64,000 nucleotides of DNA, taken from an uncultured Clostridia bacterium. GTDB taxonomy: Bacteria > Bacillota > Clostridia > UBA1381. The notes under the pieces were generated by a model. The model saw only the letters and a list, made by a program, of their open reading frames with translations, did not search any database and was not told the origin of the DNA. The stretch lies in NCBI GenBank assembly GCA_934462715.1, contig CAKSIJ010000003.1, positions 62,001 through 126,000 of the forward strand. Direction: 5' to 3'. Positions 46,691-55,510 of this stretch are shown piece after piece; position 1 is the first letter of the stretch; the number at the start of each line of letters is the position of its first letter. The position numbers were made by a program, and so were the translations under genes.

Positions 46691-46871
46691 GAAAAGCAAT
46701 ATTTAAAACGCATGACAAAGACTAACGGTGTGTGTTATATTGTGTTTGCTTTAGGCAAAGCAGTCTAATATTAAATTCCGAATTTGTAATTTAAGTAAAT
46801 ATTTGATTCGGATTTACAGAATTTGATTAAATGAATGTAAGACCTTGGGTGTAAATTCCGGCAATTAAAGT

Positions 46872-46911
46872 ATAATGAGCCGAAAGCCGATATTGGTTTT
46901 CGGCTCATTAT
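46872..46911. repeat. Long hairpin of unknown role
   Basis: ATAATGAGCCGAAA and its complement TTTCGGCTCATTAT enclose a short GCC/GGT inner stem. No T-run is on either side, so it is probably not a simple terminator. Confidence 0.6.
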
Positions 46912-46975
46912 CGTATGCGGCGAAAGGTTGCAGAGCTTACCGTGATTAAAAATAATTGATGTTTATTTACAACTG

Positions 46976-47013
46976 AAAAACTCAATTTCACTAAAAGTTG
47001 AAATTGAGTTTTT
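46976..47013 (-). terminator. Terminator after murI
   Basis: A 15-bp perfect stem AAAAACTCAATTTCA / TGAAATTGAGTTTTT with T-runs; it could act in both directions. Confidence 0.8.
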
Positions 47014-47026
47014 CATACATAATAGT

Positions 47027-47806
47027 CTACTCGCGTTCGTTAAGTAATTTCAGTGCAAGCGGAGTTATGTCGGTATTTTTATCCGAGCACTCTATAACAA
47101 GCGTTCCCTTTTCGGACGAGGGATTCAAAAGCTTAAGCTCGTCAAGCCTTCGTCTTGTTTCTCTTGCCGTACCTTCTCCTCCGTCAAAAATCATCACATG
47201 CTTTCCGAGGGCTTTTGCGACAGCCTTTTTTACATGAGGATAATGCGTACAGCCGAGTACCACGGAATCGATTCTTTTTCCCTTAAAGGGCCTGAATAAA
47301 TTTTCGAGATAGCTGTCTGTTTTTTTACCGCTTATTTCTCCTGCCTCTACCAGCTCCATGAGTCCGGGACAGGGCAGCGGAATAATATTTGCTTCCGCAG
47401 AAAATTTATCCATAAGGTCATGAAATTTTTCCTGCTTCAGCGTAAGCGGTGTTGCCATGACCAAAACATTTGAATGTTCGTGGTAACGTGCCGACGGCTT
47501 TATTGCCGGCTCTATTCCTATTATCGGGAAATCCTTATAACGCTCCCTCAGGGCTTTAATGCTTGCGCCTGTGGCGGTGTTGCACGCCACAACCAGTGCC
47601 TTGATGCCCTTGCCGATAAGGTATTCGGTATTTTTCAGCATTATTTCCCTGACTTGCTCCGCTGTTTTAACGCCGTACGGAGCATTTTTATTATCGCCGA
47701 AATACAAATAATTTTCATTTGGCATAAGCCTTACAAGCTCTTTTAAAACACTGATTCCGCCGATTCCCGAATCGGCAACTCCTATCGGAGCATTATTTTT
47801 TGTCAT
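47027..47806 (-). CDS. murI: Glutamate racemase (259 aa)
   Basis: MurI supplies D-glutamate for peptidoglycan. The two catalytic cysteines are in VVACNTATGA and VVLGCTHYPH; IGVADSGIGGISVLKEL and YFGDNKNAPYG are also conserved. AAAGGA precedes the ATG at 47806; an ATG at 47836 has no ribosome site. Single-gene unit. Confidence 0.96.
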   Translation of the reverse strand: MTKNNAPIGVADSGIGGISVLKELVRLMPNENYLYFGDNKNAPYGVKTAEQVREIMLKNTEYLIGKGIKALVVACNTATGASIKALRERYKDFPIIGIEPAIKPSARYHEHSNVLVMATPLTLKQEKFHDLMDKFSAEANIIPLPCPGLMELVEAGEISGKKTDSYLENLFRPFKGKRIDSVVLGCTHYPHVKKAVAKALGKHVMIFDGGEGTARETRRRLDELKLLNPSSEKGTLVIECSDKNTDITPLALKLLNERE

Positions 47807-47938
47807 TTTTAAGTTTGTTCCTTTCAAACTGTTCATGAATTTTCATTTTGCACGCTGCCGGAAATTGCAAAACCGTCATCACAGTCAAATTTGAGAAAAA
47901 ATACTTTTTGCACCTCAATCACCCGATCAGCTATATAA

Positions 47939-47967
47939 ATATTATCACATCAGGCAATTGTTGTCAA
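47939..47967 (-). promoter_or_regulatory. Sigma-A promoter of murI
   Basis: The minus strand has TTGACA (47967-47962), a 17-nt spacer and TAATAT (47944-47939). Confidence 0.75.
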
Positions 47968-48089
47968 TATGAATTCTTAATAAAATGCCGTCAAGGTGCA
48001 TTTATATTTTTAAGGTATACACTCTTTAAAAAAGTATGTCGGAAAAACAATATTTTTTTGCTTATTTTGTTAAAAATGCAAGAAAAGTG

Positions 48090-48118
48090 TTTACATATAA
48101 CGAATATTTTGATATTAT
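48090..48118 (+). promoter_or_regulatory. Promoter of the LTA-synthase-like gene
   Basis: TTTACA, a 17-nt spacer and TATTAT, about 80 nt before the start. Confidence 0.65.
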
Positions 48119-48200
48119 ATAAACTGTAGAATTTTGGGCTGATATTTTACCTGTATTTTCTTTAAGCTTGATTTTGTGAAAGGATTGGGTGATTATACTT

Positions 48201-50231
48201 ATGAAATTAAACAACATCAATAGAATGCCCTTTGCAAATTATAAAAACGGTAAAGTAAAGGATTTTATAAAATCAATTGTGCCGTTTTTTAAAAATCTTA
48301 TAAATAATCGTTATTTTGCGTTTACAATATGTCTGTCGCTGATATTGAATATCGGGATTGAGTGTGCGGCACGGCGGTCGGTAATAAAAGGATTAATATA
48401 TACTCTGACGCATCCGCTGTTCTTTTTATACAATTCAGTGCTGATAATGCTCACCTTTGCGATTGCGCTGCTTTGCAAAAAGCGAGTGTTTTCAATACTG
48501 CTGATTTTATCACTGTGGATTGGGGCGGCAGTTACCAATTCGATACTTTTGCTTTACAGAAATTCGCCCTTTATAGCCGCGGATTTTACAGTACTGAAAT
48601 CAGCCTTAAGTATTATGAACGTTTATATGACAGGATTCCAGATGGTTTTGGTTGTTGCGTCGGCAATGATAGTTTTGAGCGGTCTTATTTTGCTTTTCAT
48701 AAAAGAAAAACGAAAGCAGACCAATTACAAAAAGCTCGGAGTAATGCTTATTGCGTCGGTTGTTATGTCGATACTGCCGTCAGGTTATATCAAAGCTGAA
48801 AAGGACAGAAGCACCGATTCAAATCTCACCGATGACGCATACAGATACGGCTTTGTATGCTGCTTTTTAAACAGTGTTTTCAATGCCGGAGTAGATAAAC
48901 CGCAGACCTATTCGGAGGAAACCATAAAGCATGCGGTGAAAAAGTTCGGAGAGGACACTGTTCCGGATAAAGAACCCAATATAATAGCGGTTCAGCTGGA
49001 ATCATTTATTGATCCTTACAAAATACACGGAGCAAGATTTTCAAAGGACCCTGTTCCGAATTTCAGACAGCTGAAAACCGAAAATTCTTCGGGAAAGCTT
49101 AACGTTTCGGTTTACGGCGGAGGAACGGCAAATACGGAATTTGAGGTACTGACCGGAATGAATTTGAAATTTTTCGGTATAGGCGAATATCCGTATGAAT
49201 CGGTTCTGACTTCAAGAACCGTAGAAAGCGTTTGCTACGATTTAAAGCCATTGGGTTATACCGCTCACGCACTTCACAATCATACGGGAACTTTTTATGA
49301 CAGAAACGAAGTATATAAAAATCTCGGTTTTGACACCTTTACACCGTCCGAATATATGAATGGGCTTGAATACAATATGCTCGGTTGGGAAAAAAGCAGT
49401 ATTTTTACAAATGAAATAATAAAAAATCTTAATTCCACACCGGGGCGTGATTTTATATTTACCGTAACCTCGCAGTGTCACGGCAAATATCCGGATTCAT
49501 TCAGCGGCGGTGAAATTACCGTTACAGGTTCCGAGGGAATAAAAAGCATAAAACCTCAACTGGAATACTATATAAATCAGCTGTACGAAGAAGATAAATG
49601 GTTAGCGGATTTAACCGCCGCTTTGCAGAAATACCACGAACCGATAATGCTTATAATATACGGCGACCATATGCCGGCACTGAACTTTACCGAGGAAATG
49701 CTCCGTGATAAAAGCATTTATCAAACCGAATATGTAATATGGACAAATTACAGCTCGAAAGTGAATAACAGAGAGCTCAGCTCATATAATCTGATGTCTG
49801 CCGCTTTGTCGGAGACAGGAATCAACAGCGGATATTTTACAAAGCTTCATCAATATGCATTAAAACACGATACCGACTGTACAGCGGAGCTGAAGAATTT
49901 TCAGTACGACGTTATCAACGGAGAAAAATATCTGTACGGCGGTGATAAAAGCTATTACAAGCCTACAGAGTTAAAGCTCGGCATTGATGAGATTAAAATC
50001 ACTTCGGTGAAACAACGCCGCGGAAATGTGCTGATCAAAGGTGAAAACTTTACTCCGAGCAGTGTTGTCTGCATTGACGGCGATCAGCTTAAAACAGAGT
50101 TTTTCGATGAAAATACACTTTCTGTAAGAAAATCCGACTATAAAAAGGATTATTCCGAAATAAAAATTGCCCAGAGAGCGGCAAATTTTGCAATACTCGG
50201 ATATTCGGAGGCTTATTACAGGGAAAAATAA
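48201..50231 (+). CDS. LTA-synthase/sulfatase-fold membrane protein with C-terminal IPT-like domain (676 aa)
   Basis: The N-terminal region has four or five membrane segments (about residues 40-190). An extracellular alkaline-phosphatase-like domain follows, with the metal glutamate in AVQLESFIDP, the nucleophile threonine region YGGGTANTEFEVLTG, LHNHTGTFYDR and IIYGDHMPAL. This is the layout of lipoteichoic acid synthases and related phosphoglycerol transferases. After the catalytic domain there is a beta-rich IPT/TIG-like module (about 590-670), not usual in LtaS. The substrate polymer is not known. The ATG at 48201 has GGGTGA 8 nt upstream; a GTG at 48189 is the alternative. Confidence 0.85.
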   Translation: MKLNNINRMPFANYKNGKVKDFIKSIVPFFKNLINNRYFAFTICLSLILNIGIECAARRSVIKGLIYTLTHPLFFLYNSVLIMLTFAIALLCKKRVFSILLILSLWIGAAVTNSILLLYRNSPFIAADFTVLKSALSIMNVYMTGFQMVLVVASAMIVLSGLILLFIKEKRKQTNYKKLGVMLIASVVMSILPSGYIKAEKDRSTDSNLTDDAYRYGFVCCFLNSVFNAGVDKPQTYSEETIKHAVKKFGEDTVPDKEPNIIAVQLESFIDPYKIHGARFSKDPVPNFRQLKTENSSGKLNVSVYGGGTANTEFEVLTGMNLKFFGIGEYPYESVLTSRTVESVCYDLKPLGYTAHALHNHTGTFYDRNEVYKNLGFDTFTPSEYMNGLEYNMLGWEKSSIFTNEIIKNLNSTPGRDFIFTVTSQCHGKYPDSFSGGEITVTGSEGIKSIKPQLEYYINQLYEEDKWLADLTAALQKYHEPIMLIIYGDHMPALNFTEEMLRDKSIYQTEYVIWTNYSSKVNNRELSSYNLMSAALSETGINSGYFTKLHQYALKHDTDCTAELKNFQYDVINGEKYLYGGDKSYYKPTELKLGIDEIKITSVKQRRGNVLIKGENFTPSSVVCIDGDQLKTEFFDENTLSVRKSDYKKDYSEIKIAQRAANFAILGYSEAYYREK

Positions 50232-50310
50232 ACACAGCTTTTTAATTGCAAAACGGCAAGCTTTGCAATTTATCATATCAAATAATTTCCGTGAAAGGCG
50301 GTGTTAAATA

Positions 50311-50583
50311 ATGAACAGATCGGAATTGGTTGCCGCACTGGCTGAAAAAACAGGCAATACCAAAAAATATACCGACTACTTGCTGCAAATATTTATCGAC
50401 ACGGTTGAAAATGAGATCGTCAGCGGCAATAAGGTGCGTATTGTGGGATTCGGCATGTTTGACTCAAAGGAAAGAGTTGCCCGTAAAGGAGTAAATCCGC
50501 GCACGGGCGAAAGCATGATAATAGAATCTGCAAAAATTCCTACATTTAAAGCCGGAAGCGAATTTAGAAATATGCTTAAATGA
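50311..50583 (+). CDS. HU family DNA-binding protein (90 aa)
   Basis: A nucleoid protein that bends DNA. It starts MNRSELVAALAEKTG and has VRIVGFGMFDSKERVARKGVNPRTGESM, the family signature with the arm, and the end PTFKAGSEFRNMLK. AAAGGCGG precedes the ATG. It could be the main HU of this organism. The 79-nt gap upstream holds a TTGCAAA/TTTGCAA hairpin. Confidence 0.96.
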   Translation: MNRSELVAALAEKTGNTKKYTDYLLQIFIDTVENEIVSGNKVRIVGFGMFDSKERVARKGVNPRTGESMIIESAKIPTFKAGSEFRNMLK

Positions 50584-50587
50584 TCAA

Positions 50588-50628
50588 AAACCGAAGCGAG
50601 CGGATGGATGCTTGACTTCGGTTTTTTT
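50588..50628 (+). terminator. Terminator after the HU gene
   Basis: AAACCGAAG / CTTCGGTTT followed by a T-run. Confidence 0.8.
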
Positions 50629-50765
50629 ATCTGCTCATGCGATATTCACTGCCTGACGCAAAACAGCTTACGTGACGGATTTTATGCCGTAATTTATATT
50701 ATTTATATCTGAGCCTTTTCTTTTATACTGCAATTTGTTCAAACGAAAAAACACATAAAAAATGA

Positions 50766-50793
50766 TTGACTTTTTTCAAAATGGTGCTATAAT
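50766..50793 (+). promoter_or_regulatory. Promoter of the candidate ncRNA
   Basis: TTGACT, a 16-nt spacer and a perfect TATAAT, with the start expected near 50800, exactly at the first paired base of the RNA. Confidence 0.75.
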
Positions 50794-50799
50794 ATTTAT

Positions 50800-50985
50800 A
50801 CCACATATTTTACATAAACCGAATATTTGTAAAGATAAACGCTGACACTGTTAAAAACGCAGGGTCTGTATATGAGTGTTTATTTTTACAGATAATAGAT
50901 ATTTGTATATGTAAAATGTGTGGTAGCATTGACCAAAACTGCGTTTTTATGCGTGGCGCAGGTTAATGTTGCCACGCTTTTTTTG
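50800..50985 (+). ncRNA. Candidate structured non-coding RNA, 6S-RNA-like (about 186 nt)
   Basis: Directly behind its own promoter, a 16-bp closing stem (50800-50815 with 50909-50924, one G-U pair) is followed by an internal bubble (about 10 and 13 nt). A second 18-19-bp stem (around 50827-50845 with 50877-50895) and a large apical loop complete the fold. A strong terminator ends the unit. Closing stem, central bubble and long apical arm are the 6S RNA architecture. The apical loop AAAAACGCAG (50853-50862) is complementary to CTGCGTTTTT (50939-50948), so a pseudoknot or a switch is also possible. No coding frame fits. 6S identity is inferred, not shown. Confidence 0.55.
50951..50984 (+). terminator. 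Terminator of the candidate ncRNA
   Basis: GCGTGGC / GCCACGC (7 bp) followed by seven Ts. Confidence 0.85.
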
Positions 50986-51128
50986 CGTAGGTCTTTAGAA
51001 AGGAGTATAATCCTGCTGAAAAACACATTGGCATACGCAAAAAGAAAGAAGGAAGCAAGCAAAAATAATTAACTGTAACAAAACGTCCTTTTATTTGAAG
51101 TAACCAATAAATCTTACATTTGAATATT

Positions 51129-51176
51129 CCGAAAACAAAGCTTTGATTCGGCTGTTTTCGGGATATTTCTTTTTTA
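51129..51176 (+). terminator. Second intrinsic terminator in the HU-exporter gap
   Basis: CCGAAAACA / TGTTTTCGG then a T-rich tail. Between it and the ncRNA (50986-51128) there is AGAAAGGAG but no convincing start codon; the rest of the gap up to 51367 is AT-rich with no clear signal. Confidence 0.65.
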
Positions 51177-51367
51177 TAATTAAAAATATCGGTTGTGTTT
51201 ACAATTTATATCAACGTGATTTACAGAAAGTTTAATTTTTCTACACATTAAAAAAACATTCGATTCACAGCACTGTTACAACTTTATTGTATAATTGTAT
51301 CATATAATAGATATCAAATCATTTTTTTTGCAGTGATCGGCTGTAAAAATCGGAAGGAGAAATTAAG

Positions 51368-53347
51368 GTGAGCAAACGAAACAGGAAAAGAAAAATCATA
51401 AAACCGATTATAGCCGCCGTTGTTGTCGCAGCTGTCGCCGTAGGCGGGGTTTTCATATACAAACGGCAATCGGATAAAACAAAGAATAAGAATGATGAAA
51501 TAAAAACCGATCTTGTCACCAGAGGCGATCTTGATGTATCAATTACCGGCGAAGCGTCGGTCGAACCGTTTGAAAGATACGAAATCATTTCAATGGTAAG
51601 CGGAGATATAACAAGCTCTCCTTATAATGTTGGAGATACCGTCAAAAAGGATGCCATACTCTATCAGTTTGACACATCAACCGCACAGACTAACATACAA
51701 AAACAGGAAATCTCGCTTGAACAATCGAAAAATAATTTAAGCAATGCTCAAAGCGACTTATCCGAAGCGCAGAGCAAGCTATACATAACAGCTCCGAGCA
51801 GCGGTATAATTTCGGATCTGACAATTAAAAAGGGCGAATCGGTGCAAAACGGTCAGTCCATCGCACAGATAAAAAATACACAGGATTTAGAGGTTACTCT
51901 GCCGTTTACACGCTCGCAGATTTCATCGATCAGCATAGGTCAGACCGCAACGCTTTCAAGCTCGGCTCACATGAGCAGTGTAAACGGAACGGTACAGAGC
52001 ATAAGCTCCGAGCCTGTTGCGCAGTCGGACGGCTCACTTCTTTATAACGTTAAAATTTCCTTTACAAACCCCGGCTCGTTCACAGAGGGATTAACCGTCG
52101 GCGGCGAAGTTAACGGTTTGTACAGTCCCGGATACGGGACTGTTTCCGCAGTGGAAACCGGCTCTGTCAAGTCAGATTCCTCCGGAACAATATCGCAGCT
52201 CAACTACTCAAACGGCGATTATGTAAGAGCCGGCAGCGTGATTGCAACAATTTCCTCCGACAATCTTACAACGCAGGAGCGTTCCGTAAAGAGCAGTGAG
52301 CTTAATGTGAAGAACGCTGAGCTTTCCATGAAAGAAACAAAGGACAGCCTTGACGATTACTCCATAAAATCGCCGATTTCCGGCACGGTAATCACCAAGA
52401 ACGCAAAAGCCGGAGATACAATCGACCGATCAAATTCCTCCGAGATTTTAATGGTTGTTGCGGACATTTCAAAGCTTAAATTCAAAATGGACATAGACGA
52501 ACTTGACGTAAGCTCCGTAAAAGAGGGACAGACGGTTGAAATCACCTGTGACGCACTTCCGGGCGAAACCTTTAACGGCAGAATCAACAGCATATCGGTT
52601 GAGGGTACTGCAACCAACGGCGTTACAACATATTCGGCAGAGGTCATAATTGACGAGCCGGGAAACCTCAGACCGAGCATGAACATTGACGCAAGCGTAA
52701 TTGTTCAGTCCTCAAAGGATACGCTTATCGTTCCGACGGCTGACATAAAAACGGCAATGGGAATATCCTATGTATTCTTAAAGGATGAAACAGGCACAAA
52801 GGGTGCAACGGAATCGGATTTTGATAATGCAATAAAGAAAAAGGCCGGCGAAAATCTTCCCGATATTAATTCGGTTGAAGCTCTCCCGGACGCTCCGGAC
52901 GGCGCAGCACCTCCCGATATGGTAACGGAAGCACCGCAGGGTTCGGCAGATGGCAATAAACAGGACAACGCACCCGGAAGCAATGCGGACAATAACGGCA
53001 AAAACGGTAACGGTAAAAATGATACCGGCAAAAATAACGGCGCAAAGCAGGACGCTCCCGGAAAGCTCCCCAAAGCTCCGGAGGGATATGTGGTAGCAAT
53101 TGTCGAAACGGGTATTTCGGACGATGAAAGCACCGAGATATTAAGCGGTCTTTCAGAGGGCGATTTAATACAGCAGCTCAGCGTATCCGGTTCGCAGTCT
53201 AACAGCATGGATATGATGTTCGGCGGCATGGGCGGCGGTATGGGAGGCGCTCCCGACGGCGGAGGCGGCATGGGCGGAGGCGGCATGGGCGGAGGCCCGA
53301 GCGGCGGCGCTCCCGGCGGTGGCGGCGGAATGCCCGGCGGAAGATAA
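51368..53347 (+). CDS. MacA/HlyD-like membrane-fusion (adaptor) protein with Gly-rich C-terminus (659 aa)
   Basis: The periplasmic-adaptor-type subunit of an ABC exporter in a Gram-positive setting. It has one N-terminal membrane helix (about 14-31) and lipoyl/barrel-sandwich halves (ITAPSSGIISDLTIKKGESV; IKSPISGTVITKNAKAGDTI). A short coiled coil lies at about 120-140, and a beta-barrel part follows. The last 160 residues are odd: a 60-residue Asn/Lys/Gly-rich linker (about 530-575) and a Gly/Met/Pro tail (about 615-659, e.g. GGMGGGMGG). A GTG start follows GGAAGGAG by 9 nt. It forms an operon with the ATPase and permease. Confidence 0.88.
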   Translation: MSKRNRKRKIIKPIIAAVVVAAVAVGGVFIYKRQSDKTKNKNDEIKTDLVTRGDLDVSITGEASVEPFERYEIISMVSGDITSSPYNVGDTVKKDAILYQFDTSTAQTNIQKQEISLEQSKNNLSNAQSDLSEAQSKLYITAPSSGIISDLTIKKGESVQNGQSIAQIKNTQDLEVTLPFTRSQISSISIGQTATLSSSAHMSSVNGTVQSISSEPVAQSDGSLLYNVKISFTNPGSFTEGLTVGGEVNGLYSPGYGTVSAVETGSVKSDSSGTISQLNYSNGDYVRAGSVIATISSDNLTTQERSVKSSELNVKNAELSMKETKDSLDDYSIKSPISGTVITKNAKAGDTIDRSNSSEILMVVADISKLKFKMDIDELDVSSVKEGQTVEITCDALPGETFNGRINSISVEGTATNGVTTYSAEVIIDEPGNLRPSMNIDASVIVQSSKDTLIVPTADIKTAMGISYVFLKDETGTKGATESDFDNAIKKKAGENLPDINSVEALPDAPDGAAPPDMVTEAPQGSADGNKQDNAPGSNADNNGKNGNGKNDTGKNNGAKQDAPGKLPKAPEGYVVAIVETGISDDESTEILSGLSEGDLIQQLSVSGSQSNSMDMMFGGMGGGMGGAPDGGGGMGGGGMGGGPSGGAPGGGGGMPGGR

Positions 53348-53367
53348 TGCAAAAATGAATTGCAGTA

Positions 53368-53399
53368 TGCCGCCGCATAGCGGCGGAATGGGAGATTAA
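53368..53399 (+). promoter_or_regulatory. Hairpin-SD leader unit, copy 4 (not in front of a known gene)
   Basis: GCCGCC-GCATA-GCGGCGG then AATGGGAGATTAAC and a GTG, starting 20 nt after the adaptor gene. It leads into palindromic element A rather than a recognised gene. Confidence 0.75.
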
Positions 53400-53502
53400 C
53401 GTGAAAAATATGCTGCGCATCTTACCCTTTTTCGAGGTTAGGAGTATAAACATACGCCGTCACCTCTCAAAAAGGCAACCTGCTTGCATCTTTTTCCCGT
53501 TT
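53397..53502 (+). repeat. Palindromic element, copy A (106 bp)
   Basis: It begins AACGTGAAAAATATGC and ends GCATCTTTTTCCCGTT, near-inverted termini. Inside, CCTTTTT..GAGGT..GTAT pairs with ATAC..ACCTC..AAAAAGG to give one long hairpin. About 98% identical over its first 95 bp to copy C at 57904. It sits between the adaptor and ATPase genes. Confidence 0.85.
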
Positions 53503-53510
53503 AGATTTGT

Positions 53511-53542
53511 GCCGCCGTACGGCGGCGGAATGGGGGATTAAA
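53511..53542 (+). promoter_or_regulatory. Hairpin-SD leader unit, copy 5 (exporter ATPase)
   Basis: A perfect GCCGCC-GTAC-GGCGGC flows into GGAATGGGGGATTAAA and the ATG of the ATPase gene. Confidence 0.85.
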
Positions 53543-54295
53543 ATGATAAGACTTGAAGATATAAAAAAAACATATCAAATGGGTGACAGCGAGGTACACG
53601 CCCTTGACGGCGTAAGCCTGCACATAAGACCGGAAGAATTTGTTTCTATTATCGGTCCGTCCGGCTCAGGAAAATCAACCCTCATGAACATGATTGGCTG
53701 TCTTGATGTTCCGACAAGCGGAAGATACTGGATTGACGGAGTTGAGGGCAGCAGGATGAGCGACAACGATCTGGCGGATCTGAGGAATCAGAAAATAGGC
53801 TTTATATTTCAGCAATATAATCTTCTGCCGAAGCTTTCGGCAATAGAAAATGTCGAGCTGCCATTGATTTATAAGGGTATCGGTGCCGGAGAACGTACAC
53901 GGCTTGCAAGAGAAGCCTTGAAAAAGGTGGGGCTTGAGGATAAGATGTACCACAAGCCGACCGAATTATCCGGAGGTCAGCAGCAAAGAGTATCTATCGC
54001 ACGTGCGCTTTCCTCTCATCCCTCTTTGATTCTTGCGGACGAACCGACCGGTGCACTTGATTCAAAATCCGGCATTGAAATCATGCAAATGCTTCACGAA
54101 CTGCATGATGAGGGAAATACGATTGTAATAATCACGCACGATTTAAGTATCGCAAAGCAGGCGGAACGCATTATTACGATAAGGGACGGAAAAATCGTCG
54201 GAGATGAGGACAACAGAAACGATATGGCAGGTGCTGAGAATGTTAAAGGCTCGGATTTGGGCGACAGACTGGATTTGAAATCGGCACAGCTGTAA
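53543..54295 (+). CDS. MacB-type ABC transporter ATPase (250 aa)
   Basis: The ATP-binding subunit of a MacAB-like (LolD/FtsE group) exporter. It has Walker A IGPSGSGKSTLMN (about residues 38-50), LSGGQQQRVSIARALS, Walker B LILADEPTGALDS and the switch IVIITHD. Its C-terminus carries a polar 30-residue tail. The ATG at 53543 is set by GGGGG and the hairpin-SD unit. The permease follows 15 nt downstream. Confidence 0.95.
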   Translation: MIRLEDIKKTYQMGDSEVHALDGVSLHIRPEEFVSIIGPSGSGKSTLMNMIGCLDVPTSGRYWIDGVEGSRMSDNDLADLRNQKIGFIFQQYNLLPKLSAIENVELPLIYKGIGAGERTRLAREALKKVGLEDKMYHKPTELSGGQQQRVSIARALSSHPSLILADEPTGALDSKSGIEIMQMLHELHDEGNTIVIITHDLSIAKQAERIITIRDGKIVGDEDNRNDMAGAENVKGSDLGDRLDLKSAQL

Positions 54296-54310
54296 AAAGG
54301 ACGGGATATA

Positions 54311-55498
54311 ATGAAATTTTTTACAAAACTGACCCAATCGGTTAAAATGGCAATAAAAAGCATAATGGGCAACAAAGGCCGTTCGGCGCTCACAATGCTC
54401 GGTATTATAATCGGTGTAGGCTCGGTAATACTGCTGACCGGTATCGGAGGAGGTACAACGCAGACGATAACCGATAAAATTGCCGAAATGGGAACAAAGC
54501 TTATAACCGTTTCCTTTAACCGAAGATTTACAACAAGAACTGTCGATTATGATGATTTAAAGGAATTTGTCGATGAAAATTCCGATCTGATTGCGGATAT
54601 GACTCCGTACATATCGGGAAATGCGCTTGCAAAGCTGGGCAGCGACAACTTTTCAACCTCGCTTGACGCAGCGGCTCCGCAGTATGAAACCATAAAAAAT
54701 GTCAAGCTTACAAGCGGACGCTTTATCTCGGAAACAGACATTGAAAACCGTTCATACGTTGCAATTGTCGGAACATATATAGTTCAGGAGCTTTTCGGAG
54801 GTCTTGACCCTGTCGGGGAAACAATCAAGCTTAACGGCAGACAATTTAAGATAATAGGAGTGTATGAGGAAAGCGGAGATTCAACCGAAACCTCTGCGGA
54901 CAACAAGGTGACAATCCCATATACCACCGCAATGAGATTTTTGAAAAACAAAACGATCTCTACCTATTATTTAGAAGCAGCGGACGAGAGTACCGTTGAT
55001 TCGGCGGTATCGAGCCTTGAAGCCTTTATCACAAGAAAGCTTGGTTCGGATTCGGGCTTCAGCGTATCGAGCATATCCGAAATGCTTGATACCATGAACG
55101 AAATCACCGGAACGCTTACCGCAATGCTTGCGGGTATCGCCGCAATATCCCTTGTGGTAGGAGGTATCGGCGTAATGAATATTATGACGGTAAGCGTAAG
55201 CGAGCGTACAAGAGAAATAGGTATAAGAAAGGCAATCGGAGCAAGAACAACCGATATTCTTCTGCAATTTCTTATAGAATCAATTATTTTGAGCGCAATG
55301 GGCGGCATAATCGGCGTGCTGTTCGGAATAGGAATAGGACCTGTGGTACAGAAGCTCACCGGAATGAATTATGTTACTCAAACAAACATGGTTCTGCTTT
55401 CATTCTTCTTCTCGCTTGCAATCGGTGTGTTCTTCGGGATTGCACCGGCTAAAAAGGCAGCAAAGCTGCACCCGATTGACGCTTTGCGTGCAGAATAA
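54311..55498 (+). CDS. MacB-type ABC transporter permease, FtsX-like (395 aa)
   Basis: Four membrane helices: one near the N-terminus (NKGRSALTMLGIIIGVGSVI, about 20-45) and three in the C-terminal FtsX domain (about 270-385, with ISLVVGGIGVMNIMTVSVSER and the signature TREIGIRKAIGA). Between them is a MacB_PCD extracytoplasmic domain (about 50-240). Substrates of such systems are peptides, antibiotics or lipoproteins; nothing here decides which. AAAGGACGG precedes the ATG. It completes the adaptor-ATPase-permease set. Confidence 0.95.
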   Translation: MKFFTKLTQSVKMAIKSIMGNKGRSALTMLGIIIGVGSVILLTGIGGGTTQTITDKIAEMGTKLITVSFNRRFTTRTVDYDDLKEFVDENSDLIADMTPYISGNALAKLGSDNFSTSLDAAAPQYETIKNVKLTSGRFISETDIENRSYVAIVGTYIVQELFGGLDPVGETIKLNGRQFKIIGVYEESGDSTETSADNKVTIPYTTAMRFLKNKTISTYYLEAADESTVDSAVSSLEAFITRKLGSDSGFSVSSISEMLDTMNEITGTLTAMLAGIAAISLVVGGIGVMNIMTVSVSERTREIGIRKAIGARTTDILLQFLIESIILSAMGGIIGVLFGIGIGPVVQKLTGMNYVTQTNMVLLSFFFSLAIGVFFGIAPAKKAAKLHPIDALRAE

Positions 55499-55510
55499 GC
55501 ATTGTTTTGA

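Larger units (their letters stand above)
46635..47026. other. Gene-free stretch between glyA and murI
   Basis: A 392-bp gap. It holds the glyA terminator, the murI terminator and, between them, a long hairpin (46872-46911). No coding frame was seen. A loose promoter-like pattern near 46713-46741 cannot be called. Confidence 0.5.
47807..48200. other. Divergent promoter region between murI and the LTA-synthase-like gene
   Basis: A 394-bp AT-rich gap with one clear promoter for each flanking gene and no reading frame I would call. Confidence 0.5.

Noticed and set aside
50998..51062. Short basic reading frame after the ncRNA (AGAAAGGAG followed by CTG CTG AAA AAC...)
   Set aside because: The only initiator in reach of the ribosome site is CTG, the frame is 19 codons, and nothing else supports translation.
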